Positions 30,437 through 43,363 of a stretch of 64,000 bases of DNA are shown in pieces. The notes under the pieces are model-generated. The model did no database searches. It saw only the letters and a list, made by a program, of their open reading frames with translations, and was not told the origin of the DNA. This DNA comes from Amia ocellicauda. Its lineage: Eukaryota > Chordata > Actinopteri > Amiiformes > Amiidae. Each line of letters starts with the position of its first letter. Positions within the stretch are counted from its first letter, which is position 1. The DNA lies in the NCBI RefSeq assembly GCF_036373705.1, contig NC_089855.1:50222329-50286328 (forward strand). The letters are read 5' to 3'. Both the position numbers and the translations under genes were made by a program.

Positions 30437-31450
30437 AGGCCTCAGGCGCTCGTGCCCCGGTTTCGGGGGAGAGTCGCTCACTTTTCTTGCCGCAGACACA
30501 GGCGCAAGGCATTGCCTGTTTGCCGTAAGGTTATCAGACACAACGCGCCGGCGACGGCTGCAGCATTAGCACGCCGGCTGGCCCTTCCGAAGTTCCCCAA
30601 AAACGACCGAGATGCCGCTTCGACGTCGTAACCCCAGGAACGACCGCAAAGGCACTCCAACCCTCAATCTTCCGATCCGAAGTCAGACCGAAGAGACTGT
30701 ATGATATTTTAGATTAAAGATAGTATGCAGACCGAGCAAGTTAGATTTATCGAGCTAGCAAACAGCCATTGAGGCACCTGTTCGGGACGTACCCTGTAGA
30801 AATTCCTGTCAACGATAAAAGGATCAAACGGTGGAGAAAAAGCCCGCAGGATGTTTGTCAAAACTCTGTTTGTGGACTGAATGGCTTTCCCAGATTGGCA
30901 GGGACTGTTTTTGGTATTGACTGAGGGACAGTTGTAAAAGACAACCTCTCACCGGACCTCTGGCATACACCAAAGAAAGCCACCTCACCTCTCCCCCGGA
31001 TCTCACAAAACACAATCCCCCCCGCCCCCAGGGAAGACAGACCGCAATCGGACTCGGGCTTGCACCTTTTGATTGGATGAACGGCCGCAAACATTCTATG
31101 TCATTTTCTTTTAAAGCTTCACTCGTGCTTGTAAAAAACCGAGGTCTCACTGAAAGAATGCCCTGACGTGGTTGCTTCCAAGCTAGCTGGTTTACAAAGT
31201 TCCTTTTCGCTTTAACGATGATTTCCAAGAAGGGAAATAATCTATCTGTAATCTGTCAACACAGGCACCTTCTTCTACGTTAAGCCACGCGGTCACCACC
31301 AGGAAGATGAACGCACCAGGCCGACCCGGAGTTCTCGCCAATTCGTCTCCAAGCCTCCCAAGAGGGAACATAAATAGGCCTTATTCGCAGACACAGGCCC
31401 TCACGCAGGGAGACCACCGCTTCACCGCCGCTGCCCCTGCCAAGGGCCCC

Positions 31451-31522
31451 AGGTCCCACCGAGACTTGAACTCGGATCGCTGGATTCAGAGTCCAGAGTG
31501 CTAACCATTACTCCATGGGACC
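31451..31522 (-). tRNA. tRNA-Gln(CUG), unit 5, variant
   Basis: The acceptor is GGTCCCA, fully paired with TGGGACC (other units have a G-U pair here). The D-stem reads GAGT, which loses one pair. The anticodon is intact. Confidence 0.85.
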
Positions 31523-31656
31523 AAGCCCGCTGCCCTCCTCTTGCCCGTGACGAAGGTTTCTGCTCTACGCACACGTCTCATCTGTTGCACGGCCAAGTCC
31601 ATATTGAGCCAAGTTGCGCCCAGAGTGCTGCGTGTGGCGGGTCACTTCCGGAGCTG

Positions 31657-31728
31657 TCCCTGGTGGTCTAGTGGTCAGGATTCGGCGCTCTCACCGCCGC
31701 GGCCCGGGTTCGATTCCCGGCCAGGGAA
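31657..31728 (+). tRNA. tRNA-Glu(CUC), unit 5
   Basis: The anticodon stem is fully paired. The last acceptor pair is G-C (CCAGGGA) instead of the usual G-U. Confidence 0.92.
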
Positions 31729-32051
31729 GGTGGATCTGTTGCTCTTCCCATAGGACCTGTGTGGTGCATTTTCTCTCTCTCTATCTGTGATTAAATCCTT
31801 ACTTATATACATATGTCCATGAACGTTTCTGGAGCTCATGTAAATCACATCACACGACGGGCCGTGATCTTTTCGGTCACTTTGAAAGTTTTGCTCATGA
31901 CAATCCTTTTCTATTGCGGCACGATGGCTGCCACCGAGGAAGGAAAGTCGTCCGCAGTTGGCTGCAAGCTTGCCTGAAGCGCAGGAAAGGACTTACTCGC
32001 GACGTGCCACTTAAAGACTGAAGAAGTGGGGGTCGGCCTCACCGAGAGCCC

Positions 32052-33959
32052 TGAGGATCAGCTCACGTGGTAGAGTGCTCGCTTAGCATTGTAGCGTTAT
32101 GTTGGGTGTATTTGGATAAGAGCATTTGGGCTCTGAGCTGAAGCACTGATCTAAAGAAAACCTCTCCCCCCCAAAGTTATCAGATTCCCTTAGCTCATCC
32201 GCTTGGAACTGGTTTGCATCAAAGTGACAGTTTTGGGGAGCATGGCACCAAGAAGAGGCCAAATAGTTTGGAATTCTGCTATGAGATGTCTGGAGAAAGG
32301 GGCCTGTAGGTGATAAAAACTCTTTGAAGTGGACGAGAGCCGAAATCCCGACATAGAGCTACGAACCCAGGCCAACCGGCATTTCCAAAAGATGGCATGG
32401 ATTGACATCAGTCATAAATCAAGCCCCCCCCAATAGGACACTGGGGGCTGAAACCGAAATCCAATCTCAAAAACTCAAGAACCAATCACCTCTTGATCTG
32501 ACAGACTATAAGGAACAGCGGACAGTCTTTCTCGCTCTCTCTCACCTGAACCAGTAACTCGCTGCCACAGCTCAACCTGTAGCTCTGTTGCCAGAACCGG
32601 AACCAGAAACCAACTAAGTCTTTGCCGGCAACAGAAGAGTTAAACTGGGAGAAGGAGATTGAGCCGTACGAAGAATTCTTTTAAAGGACTTTATTAAATA
32701 AAGAACTTTACAGACTGCGCTGCCCGCCTGTGCCCACCTGATCAGTGGAGTTTTACAGCTGGACAATTGACTAAGTCGACTGTATACGAAAGTGTCAGTC
32801 ATTTAAATAGCTATTTGAGTCTTAAGAAACTTGACCCTTGGAACAAACACGGCCCTGCTTTCCCCAAAGACTTTGTCTTCAAATAAGTACGGTGAGAGAC
32901 CCTGCTTGCCAAGAAGATTTTGTGCACAACCTTGGAGCCTTCAAACCAGTGGAAAATCTGTTTGGAAACGACTCTACTTTCGCGAAACCCCAACTTCCAG
33001 GTGTATCGACTGAGTGGAAGTTCTTTGACAAAGCCGAACCAGACTGCCTTTGTTCCAAACCACACGGACCTCGTGCCGTGTGCTGTTATCTGAGCCCGAA
33101 GCCAGAGAGGCCTCTCTGCGACGAAGTTCAGATAAGTTTAACAGTTAGGAGTTCATGATTCATGACATTTGAGAAATCAATTAGAAATGTTAATCTGTGA
33201 TTCATAACTCTAGAATGTGTAATATCATTTAGTTTTCTTAAATATAAATGTGTGTTGTATTAAACTGTTTTGTTGATAATTTTAGAAATAAAATCTGTCA
33301 ACGCCGAGAAATATCTTCTCATTCCTGTTTAACTGTTTAGTCTGAAATTGACACAAGTTAATAGACATTAGATTATTGGTGGCCTTGCCTATCCTTAATC
33401 ATTGAATAATAATCAGTTAAGGGAAATTGTGGTAACAAGTAATGATAGGATCTTTCTCGGCACCTAAACGTGAATGAGACTGATATATATATATAACGAG
33501 AAGTTACCTGACATAAATACTAACCTGCGTAGTTATTTAATGTCTGACTAATAATACTAACGAGAGACTCACCTTCGTCTTACTAACCGGTATTGTAGTC
33601 AATGTGTTTATAACCTTTTTTGTTTAACGATTTGTGTTATCATATGTGATCCCATGGTCTTTGATTTGGTCACGGAAGTGATTTGTCTTCGATTTGTTGA
33701 TCTAGAGTTGAATTGTAATTAGTTTTTCCCTTTTGTATAATTAGTGTAGTGCTACATTTAGTTTTTGTTTTGAATACATTTGACAATTTATATCTTTGGA
33801 ATTGGTGTCTGCGTCCAATTATTACAGAAATTGAGTTCTACAAGATTCCAGGATTCGTGATAAGGTGATACTATAAATTCACTTCTTTAATTGAAATGTA
33901 TAAGTGTACCTTACGCTACAGCATGCGAGAGGCAGCGGGATCGATGCCCGCATTCTCCA
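32052..33959 (+). pseudogene. tRNA-Ala(AGC) split by LTR insertion, unit 5
   Basis: The halves are at 32052-32089 and 33921-33959. Conserved T8 is C here (GATCAGCTC), a change shared by units 5-7. Confidence 0.85.
32090..33920 (+). mobile_element. Solo LTR-like insertion, unit 5
   Basis: It is 1831 bp, with the same site and ends as the others. Confidence 0.65.
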
Positions 33960-34973
33960 AGGCCTCAGGCGCTCGTGCCCTGGTTTCGGGGGAGAGTCGC
34001 TCACTTTTCTTGCCGCAGACACAGGCGCAAGGCATTGCCTGTTTGCCGTAAGGTTATCAGACACAACGCGCCGGCGACGGCTGCAGCATTAGCACGCCGG
34101 CTGGCCCTTCCGAAGTTCCCCAAAAACGACCGAGATGCCGCTTCGACGTCGTAACCCCAGGAACGACCGCAAAGGCACTCCAACCCTCAATCTTCCGATC
34201 CGAAGTCAGACCGAAGAGACTGTATGATGTTTTAGATTAAAGATAGTATGCAGACCGAGCAAGTTAGATTTATCGAGCTAGCAAACAGCCATTGAGGCAC
34301 CTGTTCGGGACGTACCCTGTAGAAATTCCTGTCAACGATAAAAGGATCAAACGGTGGAGAAAAAGCCCGCAGGATGTTTGTCAAAACTCTGTTTGTGGAC
34401 TGAATGGCTTTCCCAGATTGGCAGGGACTGTTTTTGGTATTGACTGAGGGACAGTTGTAAAAGACAACCTCTCACCGGACCTCTGGCATACACCAAAGAA
34501 AGCCACCTCACCTCTCCCCCGGATCTCACAAAACACAATCCCCCCCGCCCCCAGGGAAGACAGACCGCAATCGGACTCGGGCTTGCACCTTTTGATTGGA
34601 TGAACGGCCGCAAACATTCTATGTCATTTTCTTTTAAAGCTTCACTCGTGCTTGTAAAAAACCGAGGTCTCACTGAAAGAATGCCCTGACGTGGTTGCTT
34701 CCAAGCTAGCTGGTTTACAAAGTTCCTTTTCGCTTTAACGATGATTTCCAAGAAGGGAAATAATCTATCTGTAATCTGTCAACACAGGCACCTTCTTCTA
34801 CGTTAAGCCACGCGGTCACCACCAGGAAGATGAACGCACCAGGCCGACCCGGAGTTCTCGCCAATTCGTCTCCAAGCCTCCCAAGAGGGAACATAAATAG
34901 GCCTTATTCGCAGACACAGGCCCTCACGCAGGGAGACCACCGCTTCACCACCACTGCCCCTGCTTAGGGCCCC

Positions 34974-35045
34974 AGGTCCCACCGAGACTTGAACTCGGAT
35001 CGCTGGATTCAGAGTCCAGAGTGCTAACCATTACTCCATGGGACC
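34974..35045 (-). tRNA. tRNA-Gln(CUG), unit 6, variant
   Basis: The sequence is the same as in unit 5, with acceptor GGTCCCA and altered D-stem. Confidence 0.85.
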
Positions 35046-35179
35046 AAGCCCGCTGCCCTCCTCTTGCCCGTGACGAAGGTTTCTGCTCTACGCACACGTC
35101 TCATCTGTTGCACGGCCAAGTCCATATTGAGCCAAGTTGCGCCCAGAGTGCTGCGTGTGGCGGGTCACTTCCGGAGCTG

Positions 35180-35251
35180 TCCCTGGTGGTCTAGTGGTCA
35201 GGATTCGGCGCTCTCACCGCCGCGGCCCGGGTTCGATTCCCAGCCAGGGAA
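35180..35251 (+). tRNA. tRNA-Glu(CUC), unit 6, T-stem mismatch
   Basis: The anticodon arm is intact; the T-stem reads CCCAG, a C-A mismatch not seen in the twin unit 5. Confidence 0.85.
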
Positions 35252-35573
35252 GGTGGATCTGTTGCTCTTCCCATAGGACCTGTGTGGTGCATTTTCTCTC
35301 TCTCTATCTGTGATTAAATCCTTACTTATATACATATGTCCATGAACGTTTCTGGAGCTCATGTAAATCACATCACACGACGGGCCGTGATCTTTTCGGT
35401 CACTTTGAAAGTTTTGCTCATGACAATCCTTTTCTATTGCGGCACGATGGCTGCCACCGAGGAAGGAAAGTCGTCCGCAGTTGGCTGCAAGCTTGCCTGA
35501 AGCGCAGGAAAGACTTACTCGCGACGTGCCACTTAAAGACTGAAGAAGTGGGGGTCGGCCTCACCGAGAGCCC

Positions 35574-37481
35574 TGAGGATCAGCTCACGTGGTAGAGTGC
35601 TCGCTTAGCATTGTAGCGTTATGTTGGGTGTATTTGGATAAGAGCATTTGGGCTCTGAGCTGAAGCACTGATCTAAAGAAAACCTCTCCCCCCCAAAGTT
35701 ATCAGATTCCCTTAGCTCATCCGCTTGGAACTGGTTTGCATCAAAGTGACAGTTTTGGGGAGCATGGCACCAAGAAGAGGCCAAATAGTTTGGAATTCTG
35801 CTATGAGATGTCTGGAGAAAGGGGCCTGTAGGTGATAAAAACTCTTTGAAGTGGACGAGAGCCGAAATCCCGACATAGAGCTACGAACCCAGGCCAACCG
35901 GCATTTCCAAAAGATGGCATGGATTGACATCAGTCATAAATCAAGCCCCCCCCAATAGGACACTGGGGGCTGAAACCGAAATCCAATCTCAAAAACTCAA
36001 GAACCAATCACCTCTTGATCTGACAGACTATAAGGAACAGCGGACAGTCTTTCTCGCTCTCTCTCACCTGAACCAGTAACTCGCTGCCACAGCTCAACCT
36101 GTAGCTCTGTTGCCAGAACCGGAACCAGAAACCAACTAAGTCTTTGCCGGCAACAGAAGAGTTAAACTGGGAGAAGGAGATTGAGCCGTACGAAGAATTC
36201 TTTTAAAGGACTTTATTAAATAAAGAACTTTACAGACTGCGCTGCCCGCCTGTGCCCACCTGATCAGTGGAGTTTTACAGCTGGACAATTGACTAAGTCG
36301 ACTGTATACGAAAGTGTCAGTCATTTAAATAGCTATTTGAGTCTTAAGAAACTTGACCCTTGGAACAAACACGGCCCTGCTTTCCCCAAAGACTTTGTCT
36401 TCAAATAAGTACGGTGAGAGACCCTGCTTGCCAAGAAGATTTTGTGCACAACCTTGGAGCCTTCAAACCAGTGGAAAATCTGTTTGGAAACGACTCTACT
36501 TTCGCGAAACCCCAACTTCCAGGTGTATCGACTGAGTGGAAGTTCTTTGACAAAGCCGAACCAGACTGCCTTTGTTCCAAACCACACGGACCTCGTGCCG
36601 TGTGCTGTTATCTGAGCCCGAAGCCAGAGAGGCCTCTCTGCGACGAAGTTCAGATAAGTTTAACAGTTTGGAGTTCATGATTCATGACATTTGAGAAATC
36701 AATTAGAAATGTTAATCTGTGATTCATAACTCTAGAATGTGTAATATCATTTAGTTTTCTTAAATATAAATGTGTGTTGTATTAAACTGTTTTGTTGATA
36801 ATTTTAGAAATAAAATCTGTCAACGCCGAGAAATATCTTCTCATTCCTGTTTAACTGTTTAGTCTGAAATTGACACAAGTTAATAGACATTAGATTATTG
36901 GTGGCCTTGCCTATCCTTAATCATTGAATAATAATCAGTTAAGGGAAATTGTGGTAACAAGTAATGATAGGATCTTTCTCGGCACCTAAACGTGAATGAG
37001 ACTGATATATATATATAACGAGAAGTTACCTGACATAAATACTAACCTGCGTAGTTATTTAATGTCTGACTAATAATACTAACGAGAGACTCACCTTCGT
37101 CTTACTAACCGGTATTGTAGTCAATGTGTTTATAACCTTTTTTGTTTAACGATTTGTGTTATCATATGTGATCCCATGGTCTTTGATTTGGTCACGGAAG
37201 TGATTTGTCTTCGATTTGTTGATCTAGAGTTGAATTGTAATTAGTTTTTCCCTTTTGTATAATTAGTGTAGTGCTACATTTAGTCTTTGTTTTGAATACA
37301 TTTGACAATTTATATCTTTGGAATTGGTGTCTGCGTCCAATTATTACAGAAAATGAGTTCTACAAGATTCCAGGATTCGTGATAAGGTGATACTATAAAT
37401 TCACTTCTTTAATTGAAATGTATAAGTGTACCTTACGCTACAGCATGCGAGAGGCAGCGGGATCGATGCCCGCATTCTCCA
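35574..37481 (+). pseudogene. tRNA-Ala(AGC) split by LTR insertion, unit 6
   Basis: The halves are at 35574-35611 and 37443-37481, with the unit 5-7 variant of the 5' half. Confidence 0.85.
35612..37442 (+). mobile_element. Solo LTR-like insertion, unit 6
   Basis: It is 1831 bp, with the same site and ends as the others. Confidence 0.65.
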
Positions 37482-38495
37482 AGGCCTCAGGCGCTCGTGC
37501 CCCGGTTTCGGGGGAGAGTCGCTCACTTTTCTTGCCGCAGACACAGGCGCAAGGCATTGCCTGTTTGCCGTAAGGTTATCAGACACAACGCGCCGGCGAC
37601 GGCTGCAGCATTAGCACGCCGGCTGGCCCTTCCGAAGTTCCCCAAAAACGACCGAGATGCCGCTTCGACGTCGTAACCCCAGGAACGACCGCAAAGGCAC
37701 TCCAACCCTCAATCTTCCGATCCGAAGTCAGACCGAAGAGACTGTATGATGTTTTAGATTAAAGATAGTATGCAGACCGAGCAAGTTAGATTTATCGAGC
37801 TAGCAAACAGCCATTGAGGCACCTGTTCGGGACGTACCCTGTAGAAATTCCTGTCAACGATAAAAGGATCAAACGGTGGAGAAAAAGCCCGCAGGATGTT
37901 TGTCAAAACTCTGTTTGTGGACTGAATGGCTTTCCCAGATTGGCAGGGACTGTTTTTGGTATTGACTGAGGGACAGTTGTAAAAGACAACCTCTCACCGG
38001 ACCTCTGGCATACACCAAAGAAAGCCACCTCACCTCTCCCCCGGATCTCACAAAACACAATCCCCCCCGCCCCCAGGGAAGACAGACCGCAATCGGACTC
38101 GGGCTTGCACCTTTTGATTGGATGAACGGCCGCAAACATTCTATGTCATTTTCTTTTAAAGCTTCACTCGTGCTTGTAAAAAACCGAGGTCTCACTGAAA
38201 GAATGCCCTGACGTGGTTGCTTCCAAGCTAGCTGGTTTACAAAGTTCCTTTTCGCTTTAACGATGATTTCCAAGAAGGGAAATAATCTATCTGTAATCTG
38301 TCAACACAGGCACCTTCTTCTCCGTTAAGCCACGCGGTCACCACCAGGAAGATGAACGCACCAGGCCGACCCGGAGTTTTCACCAATTCGTCTCCAAGCC
38401 TCCCAAGAGGGAACATAAACAGGCCTTATTCGCAGACACAGGCCCTCACGCAGGGAGACCACCGCTTCACCGCCGCTGCCCCTGCCAAGGGCCCC

Positions 38496-38567
38496 AGGTC
38501 CCATCGAGACTTGAACTCGGATCGCTGGATTCAGAGTCCAGAGTGCTAACCATTACTCCATGGGACC
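38496..38567 (-). tRNA. tRNA-Gln(CUG), unit 7, variant
   Basis: It has acceptor GGTCCCA and D-stem GAGT as in units 5-6, plus one mismatched end pair in the T-stem. Confidence 0.83.
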
Positions 38568-38701
38568 AAGCCCGCTGCCCTCCTCTTGCCCGTGACGAAG
38601 GTTTCTGCTCTACGCACACGTCTCATCTGTCGCACGGCCAAGTCCAGATTGAGCCAAGTTGCGCCCAGAGTGCTGCGTGTGGCGGGTCACTTCCGGAGCC
38701 G

Positions 38702-38773
38702 TCCCTGGTGGTCTAGTGGTCAGGATTCGGCGCTCTCACCGCCGTGGCCCGGGTTCGATTCCCGGCCAGGGAA
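38702..38773 (+). tRNA. tRNA-Glu(CUC), unit 7
   Basis: Stems are fully paired with the G-C acceptor variant; one change lies in the variable region only. Confidence 0.92.
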
Positions 38774-39096
38774 GGTGGATCTGTTGCTCTTCCCATAGGA
38801 CCTGTGTGGTGCATTTTCTCTCTCTCTATCTGTGATTAAATCCTTACTTATATACATATGTCCATGAACGTTTCTGGAGCTCATGTAAATCACATCACAC
38901 GACGGGCCGTGATCTTTTCGGTCACTTTGAAAGTTTTGCTCATGACAATCCTTTTCTATTGCGGCACGATGGCTGCCACCGAGGAAGGAAAGTCGTCCGC
39001 AGTTGGCTGCAAGCTTGCCTGAAGCGCAGGAAAGGACTTACTCGCGACGTGCCACTTAAAGACTGAAGAAGTGGGGGTCGGCCTCACCGAGAGCCC

Positions 39097-41009
39097 TGAG
39101 GATCAGCTCACGTGGTAGAGTGCTCGCTTAGCATTGTAGCGTTATGTTGGGTGTATTTGGATAAGAGCATTTGGGCTCTGAGCTGAAGCACTGATCTAAA
39201 GAAAACCTCTCCCCCCCAAAGTTATCAGATTCCCTTAGCTCATCAGCTTGGAACTGGTTTGCATCAAAGTGACAGTTTTGGGGAGGATGGCACCAAGAAG
39301 AGGCCAAATAGTTTGGAATTCTGCTATGAGATGTCTGGAGAAAGGGGCCTGTAGGTGATAAAAACTCTTTGAAGTGGACGAGAGCCGAAATCCCGACATA
39401 GAGCTACGAACCCAGGCCAACCGGCATTTCCAAAAGATGGCATGGATTGACATCAGTCATAAATCAAGCCCCCCTCCAATAGGACACTGGGGGCTGAAAC
39501 CGAAATCCAATCTCAAAAACTCAAGAACCAATCACCTCTTGATCTGACAGACTATAAGGAACAGCGGACAGTCTTTCTCGCTCTCTCTCACCTGAACCAG
39601 TAACTCGCTGCCACAGCTCAACCTGTAGCTCTGTTGCCAGAACCGGAACCAGAAACCAACTAAGTCTTTGCCGGCAACAGAAGAGTTAAACTGGGAGAAG
39701 GAGATTGAGCCGTACGAAGAATTCTTTTAAAGGACTTTATTAAATAAAGAACTTTACAGACTGCGCTGCCCGCCTGTGCCCACCTGATCAGTGGAGTTTT
39801 ACAGCTGGACAATTGACTAAGTCGACTGTATACGAAAGTGTCAGTCATTTAAATAGCTATTTGAGTCTTAAGAAACTTGACCCTTGGAACAAACACGGCC
39901 CTGCTTTCCCCAAAGACTTTGTCTTCAAATAAGTACGGTGAGAGACCCTGCTTGCCAAGAAGATTTTGTGCACAACCTTGGAGCCTTCAAACCAGTGGAA
40001 AATCTGTTTGGAAACGACTCTACTTTCGCGAAACCCCAACTTCCAGGTGTATCGACTGAGTGGAAGTTCTTGGACAAAGCCGAACCGGACTGCCTTTGTT
40101 CCAAACCACACGGACCTCGTGCCGTGTGCTGTTATCTGAGCCCGAAGCCAGAGAGGCCTCTCTGCGACGAAGTTCAGATAAGTTTAACAGTTTGGAGTTC
40201 ATGATTCATGACATTTGAGAAATCAATTAGAAATGTTAATCTGTGATTCATAACTCTAGAATGTGTAATATCATTTAGTTTTCTTAAATATAAATGTGTG
40301 TTGCATTAAACTGTTTTGTTGATCATTTTAGAAATAAAATCTGTCAACGCCGAGAAATATCTTCTCATTCCTGTTTAACTGTTTAGTCTGAAATTGACAC
40401 AAGTTAATAGACATTAGATTATTGGTGGCCCTGCCTATCCTTAATCATTGAATAATAATCAGTTAAGGGAAATTGTGGTAACAAGTAATGATAGGATCTT
40501 TCTCGGCACCTAAACGTGAATGAGACTGATATATATATATATATAACGAGAAGTTACCTGACATAAATACTAACCTGCGTAGTTATTTAATGTCTGACTA
40601 ATAATACTAACGAGAGACTCACCTTCGTCTTACTAACCGGTATTGTAGTCAATGTGTTTATAACCTTTTTAGTTTAACGATTTGTGTTATCATATGTGAT
40701 CCCATGGTCTTTGATTTGGTCACGGAAGTGATTTGTCTTCGATTTGTTGATCTAGAGTTGAATTGTAATTAGTTTTTCCCTTTTGTATAATTAGTGTAGT
40801 GCTACATTTAGTCTTTGTTTTGAATACATTTGACAATTTATATCTTTGGAATTGGTGTCTTCGTCCAATTATTACAGAAATTGAGTTCTACAAGATTCCA
40901 GGATTCGTGATAAGGTGATACTATAAATTCACTTCTTTAATTGAAATGTATAAGTGTACCTTACGCTACAGCATGCGAGAGGCAGCGGGATCGATGCCCG
41001 CATTCTCCA
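39097..41009 (+). pseudogene. tRNA-Ala(AGC) split by LTR insertion, unit 7
   Basis: The halves are at 39097-39134 and 40971-41009, with the unit 5-7 variant of the 5' half. Confidence 0.85.
39135..40970 (+). mobile_element. Solo LTR-like insertion, unit 7
   Basis: It is 1836 bp, the longest copy because its TA microsatellite is longest. Confidence 0.65.
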
Positions 41010-42023
41010 AGGTCTCAGGCGCTCGTGCCCCGGTTTCGGGGGAGAGTCGCTCACTTTTCTTGCCGCAGACACAGGCGCAAGGCATTGCCTGTTTGCCGTA
41101 AGGTTATCAGACACAACGCGCCGGCGACGGCTGCAGCATTAGCACGCCGGCTGGCCCTTCCGAAGTTCCCCAAAAACGACCGAGATGCCGCTTCGACGTC
41201 GTAACCCCAGGAACGACCGCAAAGGCACTCCAACCCTCAATCTTCCGATCCGAAGTCAGACCGAAGAGACTGTATGATGTTTTAGATTAAAGATAGTATG
41301 CAGACCGAGCAAGTTAGATTTATCGAGCTAGCAAACAGCCATTGAGGCACCTGTTCGGGACGTACCCTGTAGATATTCCTGTCAACGATAAAAGGATCAA
41401 ACAGTGGAGAAAAAGCCCGCAGGATGTTTGTCAAAACTCTGTTTGTGGACTGAATGGCTTTCCCAGATTGGCAGGGACTGTTTTTGGTATTGACTGAGGG
41501 ACAGTTGTAAAAGACAACCTCTCACCGGACCTCTGGCATACACCAAAGAAAGCCACCTCACCTCTCCCCCGGATCTCACAAAACACAATCCCCCCCGCCC
41601 CCAGGGAAGACAGACCGCAATCGGACTCGGGCTTGCACCTTTTGATTGGATGAACGGCCGCAAACATTCTATGTCATTTTCTTTTAAAGCTTCACTCGTG
41701 CTTGTAAAAAACCGAGGTCTCACTGAAAGAATGCCCTGACGTGGTTGCTTCCAAGCTAGCTGGTTTACAAAGTTCCTTTTCGCTTTAACGATGATTTCCA
41801 AGAAGGGAAATAATCTATCTGTAATCTGTCAACACAGGCACCTTCTTCTCCGTTAAGCCACGCGGTCACCACCAGGAATATGAACGCAGCAGGCCGACCC
41901 GGAGTTTTCGCCAATTCGTCTCCAAGCCTCCCAAGAGGGAACATAAACAGGCCTTATTCGCAGACACAGGCCCTCACGCAGGGAGACCACCGCTTCACCG
42001 CCGCTGCCCCTGCCAAGGGCCCC

Positions 42024-42095
42024 AGGTCCCACCAAGACTTGAACTCGGATCGCTGGATTCAGAGTCCAGAGTGCTAACCATTACACCATGGAACC
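42024..42095 (-). tRNA. tRNA-Gln(CUG), unit 8
   Basis: Acceptor, U8, D-stem and anticodon are intact; one T-stem pair is a G-U wobble. Confidence 0.9.
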
Positions 42096-42230
42096 AAGCC
42101 GGCTGCCCACCTCTTGCCCGTGATGAAGGTTTCTGCTCTACGCACACGTCTCGCTCTGTCGCACGGCCAAGTCCAGAGTGAGCCAAGTTGCGCCCAGAGT
42201 GCAGCGTGTGGCGGGTCACTTCCGGAGCCG

Positions 42231-42302
42231 TCCCTGGTGGTCTAGTGGTCAGGATTCGGCGCTCTCACCGCCGCGGCCCGGGTTCGATTCCCGGTCAGGG
42301 AA
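42231..42302 (+). tRNA. tRNA-Glu(CUC), unit 8, consensus-like
   Basis: All stems are fully paired. Polinton copy 2 begins 33 bp past its end. Confidence 0.93.
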
Positions 42303-42335
42303 GGTGGATCTGTTGCTCTTCCCCTAGGACCTGTG

Positions 42336-42516
42336 AGTAGATAGTAGGGTTTTTTGGGCGCGGCCTATTTTGTTATGACGTATGCCCTAAGCTTATTAAT
42401 ATTCCTACGTCATAATTGGGGGGCGTGATTTTAGAGTTATTTCCTTAATTATTCCTACGTCATATCCGTCAGAAAGTGTACACCCCTAAAACCCTGAACA
42501 ACAAGGCCACCCATAA
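42336..42516 (+). repeat. Polinton copy 2 left terminal inverted repeat
   Basis: It is 181 bp, inverted at 58655-58835, and carries the same TGACGTA-type elements as copy 1. Confidence 0.95.
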
Positions 42517-42563
42517 AGACCCCCCCCCCCCCCCTGAAGGCAACGCCCCGAAACTCTCCTCTC

Positions 42564-42570
42564 TATTTAA
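42564..42570 (+). promoter_or_regulatory. TATA-like box, copy 2 first gene
   Basis: TATTTAA lies 68 bp before the ATG at 42638, as in copy 1. Confidence 0.5.
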
Positions 42571-42637
42571 GACCCCGCGCTGCTTTTAGGCAATACCTCT
42601 TTAATTCTCAGCATCTGAAACATCCCGCTTCTTCAAC

Positions 42638-43348
42638 ATGTCCAGCGACATCAACATGAAGCCCCGCAAGAAACAATCCCGGGCAAGGGTTCCTGTACTC
42701 ACCAATTTGAAGATTGAACGCTCCTGGGTGTTGTTCTGGGGGGGTCGACGGGGTTACCGCTTTAAAAGGGATCCCAGCTATGTTGGAGTGGAGCTTTTTG
42801 CTTTGGGAGAGAAGGAGGGTACGTTGGAACCTTTTGAGACGGTGATTGAATGCTCTTTTGAGGACTGGTTGAAGGTGATGGCATGGAGAGACCTGGGGCT
42901 TGTGGATAAGACTCTAGAAGGCTTGCAAGAGGGTCCAAGAGAAGGCGAAACGGAGTCTCCGACTCAGAGTTTTGAAAGGTGTGAATGGGAAAGCTTGCAG
43001 AACTACGGTACAGTGGTGAAGAGTCTATCTCTAACTACTGATCGTAAGGTTTTGTTTAGCAGTACCCTGATTACAAACCCTATTGAAGGGGTTGTGGAGG
43101 ATCCAGAAAAACAGGTTACTGAAATTATGTTTGACGCCGTGGACTGGCCGTTCTTGAAAGAGGTCATAAACTGTATAAATGATGGTTTTGACATCTTGAC
43201 CAAATGTTCACAACTGGATTCTGTTAGAAGGAGAATATGCTGGATTATGGATTATATATCCCCCTTGAATGACGACGACGATGATAAAACAGACGACCTG
43301 TGGGGGGTTGGAGGGGGGTCTGACGGCTCAGGGTCTACTCTCTTCTAA
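42638..43348 (+). CDS. Polinton left-end protein A, copy 2, 236 aa
   Basis: It has the same length and the same basic start and acidic Gly-rich end as the protein at 1385-2095, with two amino-acid differences by eye. The family is not recognised. That it stays open in both copies supports a real gene. Confidence 0.75.
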   Translation: MSSDINMKPRKKQSRARVPVLTNLKIERSWVLFWGGRRGYRFKRDPSYVGVELFALGEKEGTLEPFETVIECSFEDWLKVMAWRDLGLVDKTLEGLQEGPREGETESPTQSFERCEWESLQNYGTVVKSLSLTTDRKVLFSSTLITNPIEGVVEDPEKQVTEIMFDAVDWPFLKEVINCINDGFDILTKCSQLDSVRRRICWIMDYISPLNDDDDDKTDDLWGVGGGSDGSGSTLF

Positions 43349-43363
43349 GAGGGCGGTGTGTCG

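Larger units (their letters stand above)
27143..30660. repeat. Array unit 4
   Basis: The unit is 3518 bp. It joins the tRNA-Gln of the unit 2-3 type with LTR variants shared with units 5-6, as expected from crossing over within the array. Confidence 0.9.
30661..34183. repeat. Array unit 5
   Basis: The unit is 3523 bp and almost identical to unit 6. Units 5-7 share variants in all three tRNA loci. Confidence 0.9.
34184..37705. repeat. Array unit 6
   Basis: The unit is 3522 bp, a near twin of unit 5, which points to a recent duplication. Confidence 0.9.
37706..41233. repeat. Array unit 7
   Basis: The unit is 3528 bp. It has the unit 5-6 tRNA variants in its first half but LTR variants nearer units 1-3, so it is a mosaic. 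Confidence 0.9.

Noticed and set aside
20096-41233. CRISPR array or classical satellite
   Set aside because: The repeats are about 3.5 kb and contain tRNA genes; there are no short repeats with unique spacers.
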